Program-made: the position numbers and the translations under genes
In this document: positions 24,174 to 31,510 of the stretch, piece by piece
Numbering within the stretch: the first letter of the stretch is position 1
Layout: each line of letters begins with the position of its first letter
Assembly: GCA_030535355.1 (NCBI GenBank)
Contig: JAUNIO010000028.1
Location: 1 to 37,209 of the forward strand
DNA: 37,209 nucleotides
Reading direction: 5' to 3'
Source: a bacterium
GTDB taxonomy: Bacteria; Vulcanimicrobiota; Xenobia; Xenobiales; Xenobiaceae
Notes under the pieces: model-generated
Database searches by the model: none
Told to the model about the DNA's origin: nothing
Seen by the model: only the letters and a program-made list of their open reading frames with translations

Positions 24174-25526
24174 TTACTTAACAAATCTAAATACTATAGG
24201 AGTGCCGACAAAGCCAAAAGCTTCGCGCACTTGGTTTTCCAAATAACGCCGATAGGAAAAATGCACTAGACGGGGATCGTTGCATTTCAGCACAAAAGTA
24301 GGCGGAGCGCCGCCCTGCTGGCTGACGTACTTTATCTTGAGATGCTCGCCTTTATACCCTGGCGGCGGACGCAGAGCTACGGCCTCTTTAATGACTTGAT
24401 TGAGAACCGGTGTAGCGACACGGCGGCGCGCTTCATCAGCGGAATCCAGTGCGGCTTTCAATATTTCCTCAGTACCGCTTCCGGTCAGAGCTGAAGTAAA
24501 CAGCACCGGGGCATAAGACATGAAATCCAATTCTTTGGCCAACCGCTTGACGAATCCATTTTTCCATTCCTGGACGCGGGCCGCTCCTCCAGCCAAGTCG
24601 GCTACCAAATCCCATTTGTTAACTACAATAATTGAGGCTTTTCCGGATTCGTGAATTTCACCAGCGACTCTCTTATCCTGGGCCACCACACCGTCACAGG
24701 CGTCTAAGACCAGGACAGCCACATCGGCCCGTTCCAAAGACTGAGCCGCGCGCTTGCTGGAATAGAACTCCACATCTTCATCTACTTTAGCTTTGCGGCG
24801 CAGGCCTGCAGTATCAACCAAGCGAATTTTTCGCCCATCAGCTTCCATAAAGATATCTACAGAATCTCTGGTAGTGCCCGCTTCATTGTGGACAATACTG
24901 CGCTCTTCTCCAATTAAGCGATTCAGGGTAGAAGATTTGCCTACGTTGGGACGCCCAACTATAACGATTGAGACATCGGTGCTGTCGGATTCCCCGCTTT
25001 CCTCGGGAAGCATTTGCAAAATCTTGTCGCACAAGTCTCCGGTGCTGGTACCGTGCATGCCTGAAACCGGCAATGGCTCCCCTAACCCCAGAGAATAGAA
25101 TTCTCCTAATCCCATCTCTGCAGACAGTGTATCGGCCTTATTGGCGGCCAACAAAATTGGTTTACGCTGCCGGCGCAGCACATCGGCAACAGCTTCGTCT
25201 AGATGATGGATTCCCGCTCTTATGTCGACTACGAAGAGCACCAAATCGGCTTCTTCCACAGCCTGCTGGGCCTGGCGAAACACTTGTTTGCGCAAGACAT
25301 CAGTGCTGTCCGGATCAATACCGCCGGTATCACAGACAGCAAATTTACGGCCTGACCATTCGCATACACCGTATATGCGATCTCTAGTAATGCCGGGCAG
25401 GTCCTGCACTATAGCTGTGCGTTTACCGACTAAACGGTTAAACAGCTGGGACTTTCCCACATTAGGACGGCCCACTATAGCGACCAGAGGGAAACCGCTA
25501 GGATATGATCTAGCATTTTCGTTCAT
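24174..25526 (-). CDS. der: ribosome-associated GTPase Der (EngA)
   Basis: Der is a double GTPase needed for maturation of the large ribosomal subunit. The first G domain has GRPNVGKSQ, DTGGID and NKAD. The second has GRPNVGKSS, DTAGLRRKAKVDEDVEFYS and NKWD. The C-terminal KH-like domain contains PPTFVLKCNDPRLVHFSYRRYLENQ. I chose ATG at 25526 (450 aa) because AGGTG lies six bases upstream, better than the GTG at 25535. It sits 72 bases after plsC in the common cmk-plsC-der-plsY order. Confidence 0.96.
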   Translation of the reverse strand: MNENARSYPSGFPLVAIVGRPNVGKSQLFNRLVGKRTAIVQDLPGITRDRIYGVCEWSGRKFAVCDTGGIDPDSTDVLRKQVFRQAQQAVEEADLVLFVVDIRAGIHHLDEAVADVLRRQRKPILLAANKADTLSAEMGLGEFYSLGLGEPLPVSGMHGTSTGDLCDKILQMLPEESGESDSTDVSIVIVGRPNVGKSSTLNRLIGEERSIVHNEAGTTRDSVDIFMEADGRKIRLVDTAGLRRKAKVDEDVEFYSSKRAAQSLERADVAVLVLDACDGVVAQDKRVAGEIHESGKASIIVVNKWDLVADLAGGAARVQEWKNGFVKRLAKELDFMSYAPVLFTSALTGSGTEEILKAALDSADEARRRVATPVLNQVIKEAVALRPPPGYKGEHLKIKYVSQQGGAPPTFVLKCNDPRLVHFSYRRYLENQVREAFGFVGTPIVFRFVK

Positions 25527-25598
25527 GAGTTGCACCTGTTCAGCCGCCCATTCAACGGCATCTGTTTATCAACAAAATTAAATTCTGAAATTCTGGCG

Positions 25599-26318
25599 TT
25601 ATTGCGGCATTCCTTGTTGCATAAGCTGCGATATGCGCCACATTATCTCGTCCTTAACTATACGTATGCGCTCACGGTTAGCCGTCTCTTCGCGTTCAAA
25701 ACAAATAGGCTGACCAAAGCGCACCCCCAGAGGCTGATGGCCCCAGGGCCACCTGCTCTGCAAAATATCCAAAGTATTAAAAACAGCAGCCGGAATAACT
25801 GGAGCACCGGTATGCAGAGCTAAAGTCGCTACACCTGAGTGCGCAGGCAGCAGCTTGCCGCTTTTAGAACGCGTTCCTTCCGGGAAAATGCCCAGCAATC
25901 TGTTTTGCCGGAGCACTTCAAGAGCTCCCTGCAAAGCTTTGCCGTCACGGGCACGCCTATCTACCCAAACACAGCCACAGCCCCGCACAACCCAGCCGAT
26001 AACCGGCATGGTGCGCAGTTCTTTTTTGGCGATAAAATAAACTTGGCGCTGGGGTATAGCCACAGCTATAAAGGGCGGATCGGCCAAAGACTGATGATTG
26101 CAGGCCAAAATAGCCGGGCCTTGAGCTGGTATATTTTCTGCTCCTTCTACGCGAAAGCCACACGTAGACTTTAGAACTGCCTGCATCAGCACTCTGCCTG
26201 CCCTATAGCGGGTCATAAAATCAGGCTTATAATTAGCGTCTGGCTGAATTCTCCCCGTATATGGATGTGAGGTTATAATTATTTCTGGCGAATCGCCAGT
26301 ATCTGGAGAACCACCCAT
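25599..26318 (-). CDS. plsC: 1-acyl-sn-glycerol-3-phosphate acyltransferase
   Basis: PlsC adds the second acyl chain to lysophosphatidic acid at the membrane. The catalytic motif is NHQSLADP (HX4D), followed by FIAKKEL, the substrate-binding FPEGTRSKSGKLLPAHSGVATLA and VIPAAVF. 239 residues from ATG at 26318; GTG at 26321 is the alternative. The first 40 residues are polar and longer than usual. It starts about four bases after the end of cmk, so the two are in one transcript. Confidence 0.92.
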   Translation of the reverse strand: MGGSPDTGDSPEIIITSHPYTGRIQPDANYKPDFMTRYRAGRVLMQAVLKSTCGFRVEGAENIPAQGPAILACNHQSLADPPFIAVAIPQRQVYFIAKKELRTMPVIGWVVRGCGCVWVDRRARDGKALQGALEVLRQNRLLGIFPEGTRSKSGKLLPAHSGVATLALHTGAPVIPAAVFNTLDILQSRWPWGHQPLGVRFGQPICFEREETANRERIRIVKDEIMWRISQLMQQGMPQ

Positions 26319-26322
26319 CACA

Positions 26323-27009
26323 TCAACCGATCCCTTTCAGCAGCTGAAGACATTCCTGAGACAATCCCTCCACGACCTCATCTATAGTCTTGCCCGTACT
26401 GTCAAAACGGCGCACTCCCTCAGCTAAATACAGCGGAGAATCGCTGCGATGGCTGTCAATGTAATCGCGTTCTTTCAGCTGTTCAAGGACTTCTGCCTCG
26501 GTGATGGATTCTCCCTGCTGCTGCAGTTCCAAATAACGCCGCCGGGCGCGCTCTTCCACGCTGGCATCCAAATAATACCGGAACTCTGCCTCCGGCATAA
26601 CTACAGTGGTAATATCGCGTCCCACCATAATTACCCCGCCATTTTCCGCCATTTTTTGCTGGCGCTGCACTAAATTCCGGCGCACGCCCGACACTTTAGC
26701 CACGGCAGATACGTTTTGATCGATTCGGGGTTCATGCAGCCTCGCGGTTATATCTAAGCCATTGAGTTCCAGGGCATAACCCAATTCGCCGTCGTCCGGC
26801 TTAATGCGCATGTCACAATTTTCAGCTAAATCCGTTAGAGCGCCGTCATTGCTGAGGTCAGCCGAGTTTTTCAAAGCCAGCCAGGCTACTGCGCGGTACA
26901 TGGCCCCCGTATCCAAGAAAACTAGGCCTAAGCGCCTGGCTAATAAACGGGCCACAGTTGTTTTCCCGCTGGCAGCGGGGCCATCAATAGCGATATTGGG
27001 CAGTTTCAT
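26323..27009 (-). CDS. cmk: cytidylate kinase
   Basis: Cmk phosphorylates CMP and dCMP, supplying CDP for nucleotide and phospholipid synthesis. The P-loop is IDGPAASGKTTVARLLA, followed by FLDTGAMYRA, GRDITTVVMPEAEFRYYLDAS, RARRRYLE and RDYIDSHRSDSPL. The length, 228 residues, is normal. ATG at 27009 has AAAGGTG about nine bases upstream. It is the first gene of a minus-strand operon that runs to rarA. The upstream region carries a degenerate repeat and no clear promoter. Confidence 0.95.
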   Translation of the reverse strand: MKLPNIAIDGPAASGKTTVARLLARRLGLVFLDTGAMYRAVAWLALKNSADLSNDGALTDLAENCDMRIKPDDGELGYALELNGLDITARLHEPRIDQNVSAVAKVSGVRRNLVQRQQKMAENGGVIMVGRDITTVVMPEAEFRYYLDASVEERARRRYLELQQQGESITEAEVLEQLKERDYIDSHRSDSPLYLAEGVRRFDSTGKTIDEVVEGLSQECLQLLKGIG

Positions 27010-27030
27010 AGCACATCACCTTTATTGTTT

Positions 27031-27144
27031 TCTTCCCTCCCATCCTTTAGGGGGAGTTAGATAGTTCGCAGATTAGCTAATCACTAACTTAACGACATTA
27101 CTTGTAGGGGCAATGTCATTGCGTTAGGGCGCGATGACATTGCC
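27031..27144. repeat. degenerate dispersed repeat plus 11-bp hairpin
   Basis: Positions 27031-27100 resemble 410-480 of copy A (ccctcccatcctttaggggg and the following block) at roughly 80% identity. A separate hairpin follows: ggcaatgtcat at 27109-27119 with atgacattgcc at 27134-27144, an exact 11-bp inverted repeat around a 14-nt loop. It sits in the 140 bp between cmk and the M16 genes. Confidence 0.6.
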
Positions 27145-27149
27145 AATGC

Positions 27150-28580
27150 TTACCAATCCAAATAGAATCTTCCTCCAGGACGGGCGACCAGAAGACATGG
27201 GTCTTGCAAGTACTTTTTAGCGGCCCGGTTGACATCGGCCATCGTAACCCGGCGCAAATCCTGCAAATATTGAGAATCAGCACCGTAGCCAGGCCCCAAC
27301 AACTCCGCCATCCCCGTATGCAGGGCCCGCCCTGCATTAGTTTCCCGCTGCAGCAAATATTCGCCTATCAGCATGTTGCGCGTATCTTCCAACTCTTGTT
27401 CTCTGATGCCTTCATCGCGGAATTTGCGCACTTCAGCCACCATTCTGCGGCGCACTTCCCCCACCGAAGTAGCTTTGCAAACAGCGTGGCAGAGGAAATG
27501 GGAAGGACCGCTTAATTCAGGATAACGCCCAGCCAGTTCATAAGCCAAGCCGCGTTTTTCCCGCAGTTCCAGCCATAAGCGCGAGGAAAGCCCCGAACCC
27601 AGAGCGGCTGTAGCTAGACGCATGGCCGCATAATCGGCCGAAAGCATGGGAGGCGCAGGATAACCCACCAATACCCAGGCCATATTGGCAGAAGATGACA
27701 AATACATTTCCTTCTCCTGGGCCTGGGCTTCCCATTGTGTAGCTATGACAGAATCTGGATGCGGCGTCATGCCCGCCAGATGCTTTTTGGCTAAAGTTTC
27801 AACAGCCGCCCCACTTACTTTGCCCGAGATGGACAGCAGCATATGATCGGGAGCGAAATGGCGCTCCATAAATGCGCTCAGCGACTGAGCGCTGGCCTTT
27901 TTAACTACCGCTTCGCTGCCAAAGTTAGAGCGTTTATAAGGATGATAGCGGTAAAACTGCGATAGAAAAATTTCGTATAATTCCGAAAAACCTCCGCCGC
28001 GCTCCTTCAGAGATATAAGCAGGCGGGAGCGCACATTCTCGGCTTCCTTCTCCCCAATAACTGGATTGTTTAGCGCCAAACACAGACGCTCCAGCCAATA
28101 GGCGCAATGCTTAGAATCGGTCACAATACTCAGCCTAGCCAGATCGGGCGTAACGCCGGCATCGATAACGCTGCCAGTTATTTCGGCTACATCTTCACCT
28201 TTTTCAGAAGTAACACGATCGAGCAGCGTCTCTAAAACAAAATTTGTATAGCCAGCTAAATTGCTCTCTTCTTGGAACACCCCGCAATGCACCAGCAGCT
28301 CGATAGCCACTACATCGTCATAAGGCACTTCCTGAACCAATATCCTCATTCCGTTGGGCAGAGCGTAACGGCGCACCGGCGCACTATTGACAGCGGGGTA
28401 CTTTTTATCGGTTTTTACCTGATCGTATAAAGTATATGTAGACGCCGGCGGGTGGACCTTGTTGAGCTTTTTAGTAAACTCATAGGGAGAAGTGGAAGAA
28501 TGCTGCGGATTCTGTCCGCCGAAAGCCAAAGCTGAACTCAGGAGAATGACAGCCAAACTGAAGACGATCGTATTGCGCAT
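27150..28580 (-). CDS. M16-family peptidase-like protein lacking the zinc site (regulatory subunit)
   Basis: An exported 476-residue protein with a signal peptide (MRNTIVFSLAVILLSSALAFGG) and two M16 repeats. The zinc motif expected as HXXEH is replaced by NFVLE at 113-117 in GYTNFVLETLLDRV, so zinc binding is lost. The C-terminal half keeps the SSRLWLELREKRGLAYEL block, which supplies the Arg and Tyr used for substrate positioning. The paired gene has the opposite pattern. I chose ATG at 28580 because AGGTGG lies six bases upstream and because it shares TGATG with the stop of the partner gene. It probably forms a heterodimer with that partner. Confidence 0.88.
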   Translation of the reverse strand: MRNTIVFSLAVILLSSALAFGGQNPQHSSTSPYEFTKKLNKVHPPASTYTLYDQVKTDKKYPAVNSAPVRRYALPNGMRILVQEVPYDDVVAIELLVHCGVFQEESNLAGYTNFVLETLLDRVTSEKGEDVAEITGSVIDAGVTPDLARLSIVTDSKHCAYWLERLCLALNNPVIGEKEAENVRSRLLISLKERGGGFSELYEIFLSQFYRYHPYKRSNFGSEAVVKKASAQSLSAFMERHFAPDHMLLSISGKVSGAAVETLAKKHLAGMTPHPDSVIATQWEAQAQEKEMYLSSSANMAWVLVGYPAPPMLSADYAAMRLATAALGSGLSSRLWLELREKRGLAYELAGRYPELSGPSHFLCHAVCKATSVGEVRRRMVAEVRKFRDEGIREQELEDTRNMLIGEYLLQRETNAGRALHTGMAELLGPGYGADSQYLQDLRRVTMADVNRAAKKYLQDPCLLVARPGGRFYLDW

Positions 28581-29980
28581 CAAAACCACCTGCTTCCCGG
28601 AGTGCGCCGGCGCCCCATACCATCATAATCATCGAGACGGCTGCGGCGCTTTTGTTCGGGCTGCTGTTCGCGCTTCATCGTAACCGCATAATACCCGTCT
28701 GTGAAGTATTTGCAGGCTGCCTCCTGTACATCTTGAACCGTAACCGCTTCTAACTGCTCGCAATAATCAGCTGGGAACTTCTCTTCGCCTAAGGCGGCAT
28801 AGAACCCTAAACTTTCCGCCTTTCCGGCGTTTTTCTCATTGCCGAGCTGGAAATTGCCCCGCAGAAAATTCTTAGCCCGGCGCAGATCGCGCTCACTTAT
28901 TTCCCCACGCTTAAGCTTTTCGGCAGCGGCCAAAAGGGCTTGGCGGGCCCCAGCAATTTTGTCATCTGGGGCTACGGCGTACAGAAGAATTAAACCGGAA
29001 AAGCGCTGCGTCAAAAAATCAACGCCAGCGCTCAGCGCTATTTCCTTATCTACCACTTCCTTATTAATAATCGAACCGCGGCCTATCCCCAAAAGAAACG
29101 TAGCTACATCCAATCGGTAGATATCGGGTTTGTCATGCACTGACGGCCCTGGGAAGCCCAGCAGAAGCACGCTGTTTTTTATATTCTTATACATCACGTC
29201 ATCTACAGGCTGCCCGGGACTGGCTATCTTGGCAGCCCGGCGCAGAGCCCGGCCGCTACTGCGGGTAAATGTTCCAAATTCCTGACGCACGGCGGGCATA
29301 ATATCTTGGGGAACGACATCCCCAACTATAGCGATAACCGTGCGGTCAGGAGTATAGAAAACTTCGCGGAAGCGCTGGAAATCAGCTCTTTGAAAACGCC
29401 GTATATTGCTTTCTGTTCCTATAACCGACACGCTGTAGGGATGTCCCTGGCCATAAGCCAAAGCGCTGAGCCGATCGTAAACTAAGCGCTGGGGATTATC
29501 CATGCCTATATTGTATTCTTCTAGAACAGCTTTGCGCTCTTGGTCTATGGCCTCTGGCTGCAGTTCTGCGTTAATATAAGCATCTGCCATCATCGCTAAG
29601 GCAGATTTAAAGTTCTCCTTAGGAAGATTGACGTAGAAATGCGTCATATCGCGGGTAGTTTCCGCATTGGTGGAACCGCCTAAGGCTTCGAGACGGCGTT
29701 TGAATTCATAACCAGGCCAGCGCGGCGTGCCTCGAAAAAAAAGATGCTCATAAAAATGCGAGATGCCGTTGATATCGCTATCTTCTTCAAAACTGCCTAC
29801 TTTGACAAATATATTTAACGATACCGTCGGGGAAGCTAAAGTCTGGCTAACCAGTACTGTTACTCCATTGGGTAGGACCTCGCGATAATCTGCCTTAAGA
29901 GCGAAGGCCGGCAAAGACAGAGCGAGCCACACAGCAGCCAGCACAGCACCAAGACGCCAGGTTAGAACTTTCTTTCCCAT
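28580..29980 (-). CDS. M16-family zinc metallopeptidase, catalytic subunit
   Basis: An exported 466-residue protein with signal peptide MGKKVLTWRLGAVLAAVWLALSLPAFA. The zinc site is intact: HFYEH at 75-79, with a third ligand near Glu155 in QERKAVLEEYNIG. The C-terminal half lacks the REKRGLAY block. Its residues are split with the downstream gene, as in known two-subunit M16 peptidases. I chose ATG at 29980 because GGAG lies about five bases upstream; TTG at 29998 is the alternative. It begins 40 bases after a terminator and is the first gene of a two-gene unit. Likely cleaves peptides outside the cytoplasm. Confidence 0.9.
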   Translation of the reverse strand: MGKKVLTWRLGAVLAAVWLALSLPAFALKADYREVLPNGVTVLVSQTLASPTVSLNIFVKVGSFEEDSDINGISHFYEHLFFRGTPRWPGYEFKRRLEALGGSTNAETTRDMTHFYVNLPKENFKSALAMMADAYINAELQPEAIDQERKAVLEEYNIGMDNPQRLVYDRLSALAYGQGHPYSVSVIGTESNIRRFQRADFQRFREVFYTPDRTVIAIVGDVVPQDIMPAVRQEFGTFTRSSGRALRRAAKIASPGQPVDDVMYKNIKNSVLLLGFPGPSVHDKPDIYRLDVATFLLGIGRGSIINKEVVDKEIALSAGVDFLTQRFSGLILLYAVAPDDKIAGARQALLAAAEKLKRGEISERDLRRAKNFLRGNFQLGNEKNAGKAESLGFYAALGEEKFPADYCEQLEAVTVQDVQEAACKYFTDGYYAVTMKREQQPEQKRRSRLDDYDGMGRRRTPGSRWF

Positions 29981-30019
29981 TGCTCTCCACTTGGTCAATT
30001 ATTTCAGCCTTTCTCTCAT

Positions 30020-30047
30020 AAAAAAATCCGCTTTTGCGGATTTTTTT
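30020..30047 (-). terminator. intrinsic terminator after the 206-aa gene
   Basis: The stem pairs tccgc (30027-30031) with gcgga (30036-30040), extended by A/T runs on both sides, around a four-base loop. U-tracts form on either strand, so it may work in both directions. It sits between the stop of the 206-aa gene and the start of the M16 genes. Confidence 0.85.
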
Positions 30048-30107
30048 TGAAAAATGTATGACGGTAAAGATATTTCCCAAGCGATTATCTCTTCGCTTTG
30101 AAAAACA

Positions 30108-30728
30108 CTATTGCTTAAACATGCTCTGTGTCGCTAGTATCACCGCTTCGTTAGCTTTATTGGCATTGGACAAAGCTTTTTTGGATTCTTCCATTTTTTG
30201 TTTTTTGACAGACTCTTCAGTGGCATAATAAGCTTCTTTCGCCAAGCACATAGCTTTCCAGTCGTTGCCCAAAGTTATCGCCATGTTGCGGTGCATATCC
30301 GCATGCTTAGACGGTACGATAACTTCATTGATATCGTCGAGTAGCGTACGAATATCTTCATCTAAGTGCAGGCAATCAGACTCAAAATTCTCTTTGCTAC
30401 CGACTTTGTTTTTATAGACCGCAGTGCACAGCTTACGGTATCTTTTATGCATAGCGTTAACGCCAGGCTGATATTTATCGCGGGCACGCAGACGATAGGT
30501 ATTAATAGCCTGAGTATCAGCTCTATTATTAACAGTGATGTCCTGGGCAGTGCAGGCTCTTTCCAAAGCGCGATCTTTCCATAAAAAACGATAAGCTACC
30601 ACGCCCAAAATAATTGCGCCAACTATAATAGCCATACAGGTCATAGGGGCGTCACCGCGCGAACCATGGCTTAAGCACCAACTCTTTCCACCCCGTTTTT
30701 TATGAGTCACGCTCAAATTTTCCAACAT
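30108..30728 (-). CDS. single-pass membrane protein of unknown function
   Basis: 206 residues with a basic N-terminal region (MLENLSVTHKKRGGKS) and one hydrophobic helix at about 29-46 (MTCMAIIVGAIILGVVAYRF). The remaining 155 residues are charged and probably helical (DEDIRTLLDDINEVI; ESVKKQKMEESKKALSNANKANEAVI). No motif is recognised. The start has GGAGG ten bases upstream. It lies between two terminators, so it is probably transcribed alone. A peripheral or helical-bundle domain on the outer side is a guess. Confidence 0.7.
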   Translation of the reverse strand: MLENLSVTHKKRGGKSWCLSHGSRGDAPMTCMAIIVGAIILGVVAYRFLWKDRALERACTAQDITVNNRADTQAINTYRLRARDKYQPGVNAMHKRYRKLCTAVYKNKVGSKENFESDCLHLDEDIRTLLDDINEVIVPSKHADMHRNMAITLGNDWKAMCLAKEAYYATEESVKKQKMEESKKALSNANKANEAVILATQSMFKQ

Positions 30729-30821
30729 AACTGACAGCCTCCATATGATCTGCTCTTAATAATAACGTATAGCGTATTGGCCTATTGCGCAACACCCCAC
30801 TACAATAGCTTAAATTATATC

Positions 30822-30867
30822 AAAAAAACCTTTAAAGATAAAGCCTATTTAATAGAGCTTTATCTTT
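30822..30867 (-). terminator. intrinsic terminator after the DUF6273 gene
   Basis: The arms aaagataaagc (30834-30844) and gctttatcttt (30857-30867) form an 11-bp stem, and seven A residues at 30822-30828 give a U-tract on the minus strand. It closes the SEL1-DUF6273 unit, whose last stop is at 30888. Confidence 0.85.
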
Positions 30868-30887
30868 GTTAGCCATTATTCATAACC

Positions 30888-31508
30888 TTAATCAAACAGT
30901 TTCAGCTGTAGCGCCGGACGCACCAGCCCTCCCAGCCAGTGCACAGGTGTTCCCTCAGCCCCAACTTCGCCGTATCCTCCCACTTCTAAGGCGAAATCCT
31001 CTTCCGAACCTGGAGTGCGCAGCCACCACCAGCCCCCAGCTTCCAGTTCCTCTGCTTCTGAATCCTCATATTTCAGCATGCGCTGCCTAGCATATGGCGT
31101 AGGCTGGGCCACAGAGAACAGCTCCCCGGCACAAAATTCTTCAAACTCGTAGAGGCTCAGCACGAAAAGATAATCCTGGGTATCTGCGCCGCCAAAAGTC
31201 GCAAATTCTTCGTTATCGTCATTATAAACTTCGGTAGCTGCAATAAGCTGGCGCTCGGCATCGCTAAAAGCTTTGCCTATAAAATCGGTATTCAGCCAGC
31301 GCCGCAAATCACAGTCTTGCCAGGTAATATCCCGTTCTTTATCGTGATATCTGCGCACATCCAAACCGTAAAGCGACAGTACCAAAATTCCTTGTTCAGA
31401 TCTGCCCAAAACGATCCATTTTATAGGCATCACCGCCCCGTCAGCTGCGAAAGGGTAACATCCAAACTCAATAATATCTCCTCGTTTCGCGTTTTGCCAA
31501 GTAACCAT
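30888..31508 (-). CDS. DUF6273 domain protein
   Basis: 206 residues. The pattern fits DUF6273: GDIIEFGCYPF, IKWIVLGRSEQGILVLSLYGLDVRRYH, WQDCDLRRWLN, FSDAERQLI, WWWLRTPGS and the closing GLVRPALQLKL. Such proteins are common in gut bacteria, and the role of the domain is not established. There is no signal peptide. ATG at 31508 lies two bases after the stop of the SEL1 gene, so the pair is co-transcribed. The aromatic WWWLR block may line a ligand pocket; this is inference. Confidence 0.8.
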   Translation of the reverse strand: MVTWQNAKRGDIIEFGCYPFAADGAVMPIKWIVLGRSEQGILVLSLYGLDVRRYHDKERDITWQDCDLRRWLNTDFIGKAFSDAERQLIAATEVYNDDNEEFATFGGADTQDYLFVLSLYEFEEFCAGELFSVAQPTPYARQRMLKYEDSEAEELEAGGWWWLRTPGSEEDFALEVGGYGEVGAEGTPVHWLGGLVRPALQLKLFD

Positions 31509-31510
31509 CA

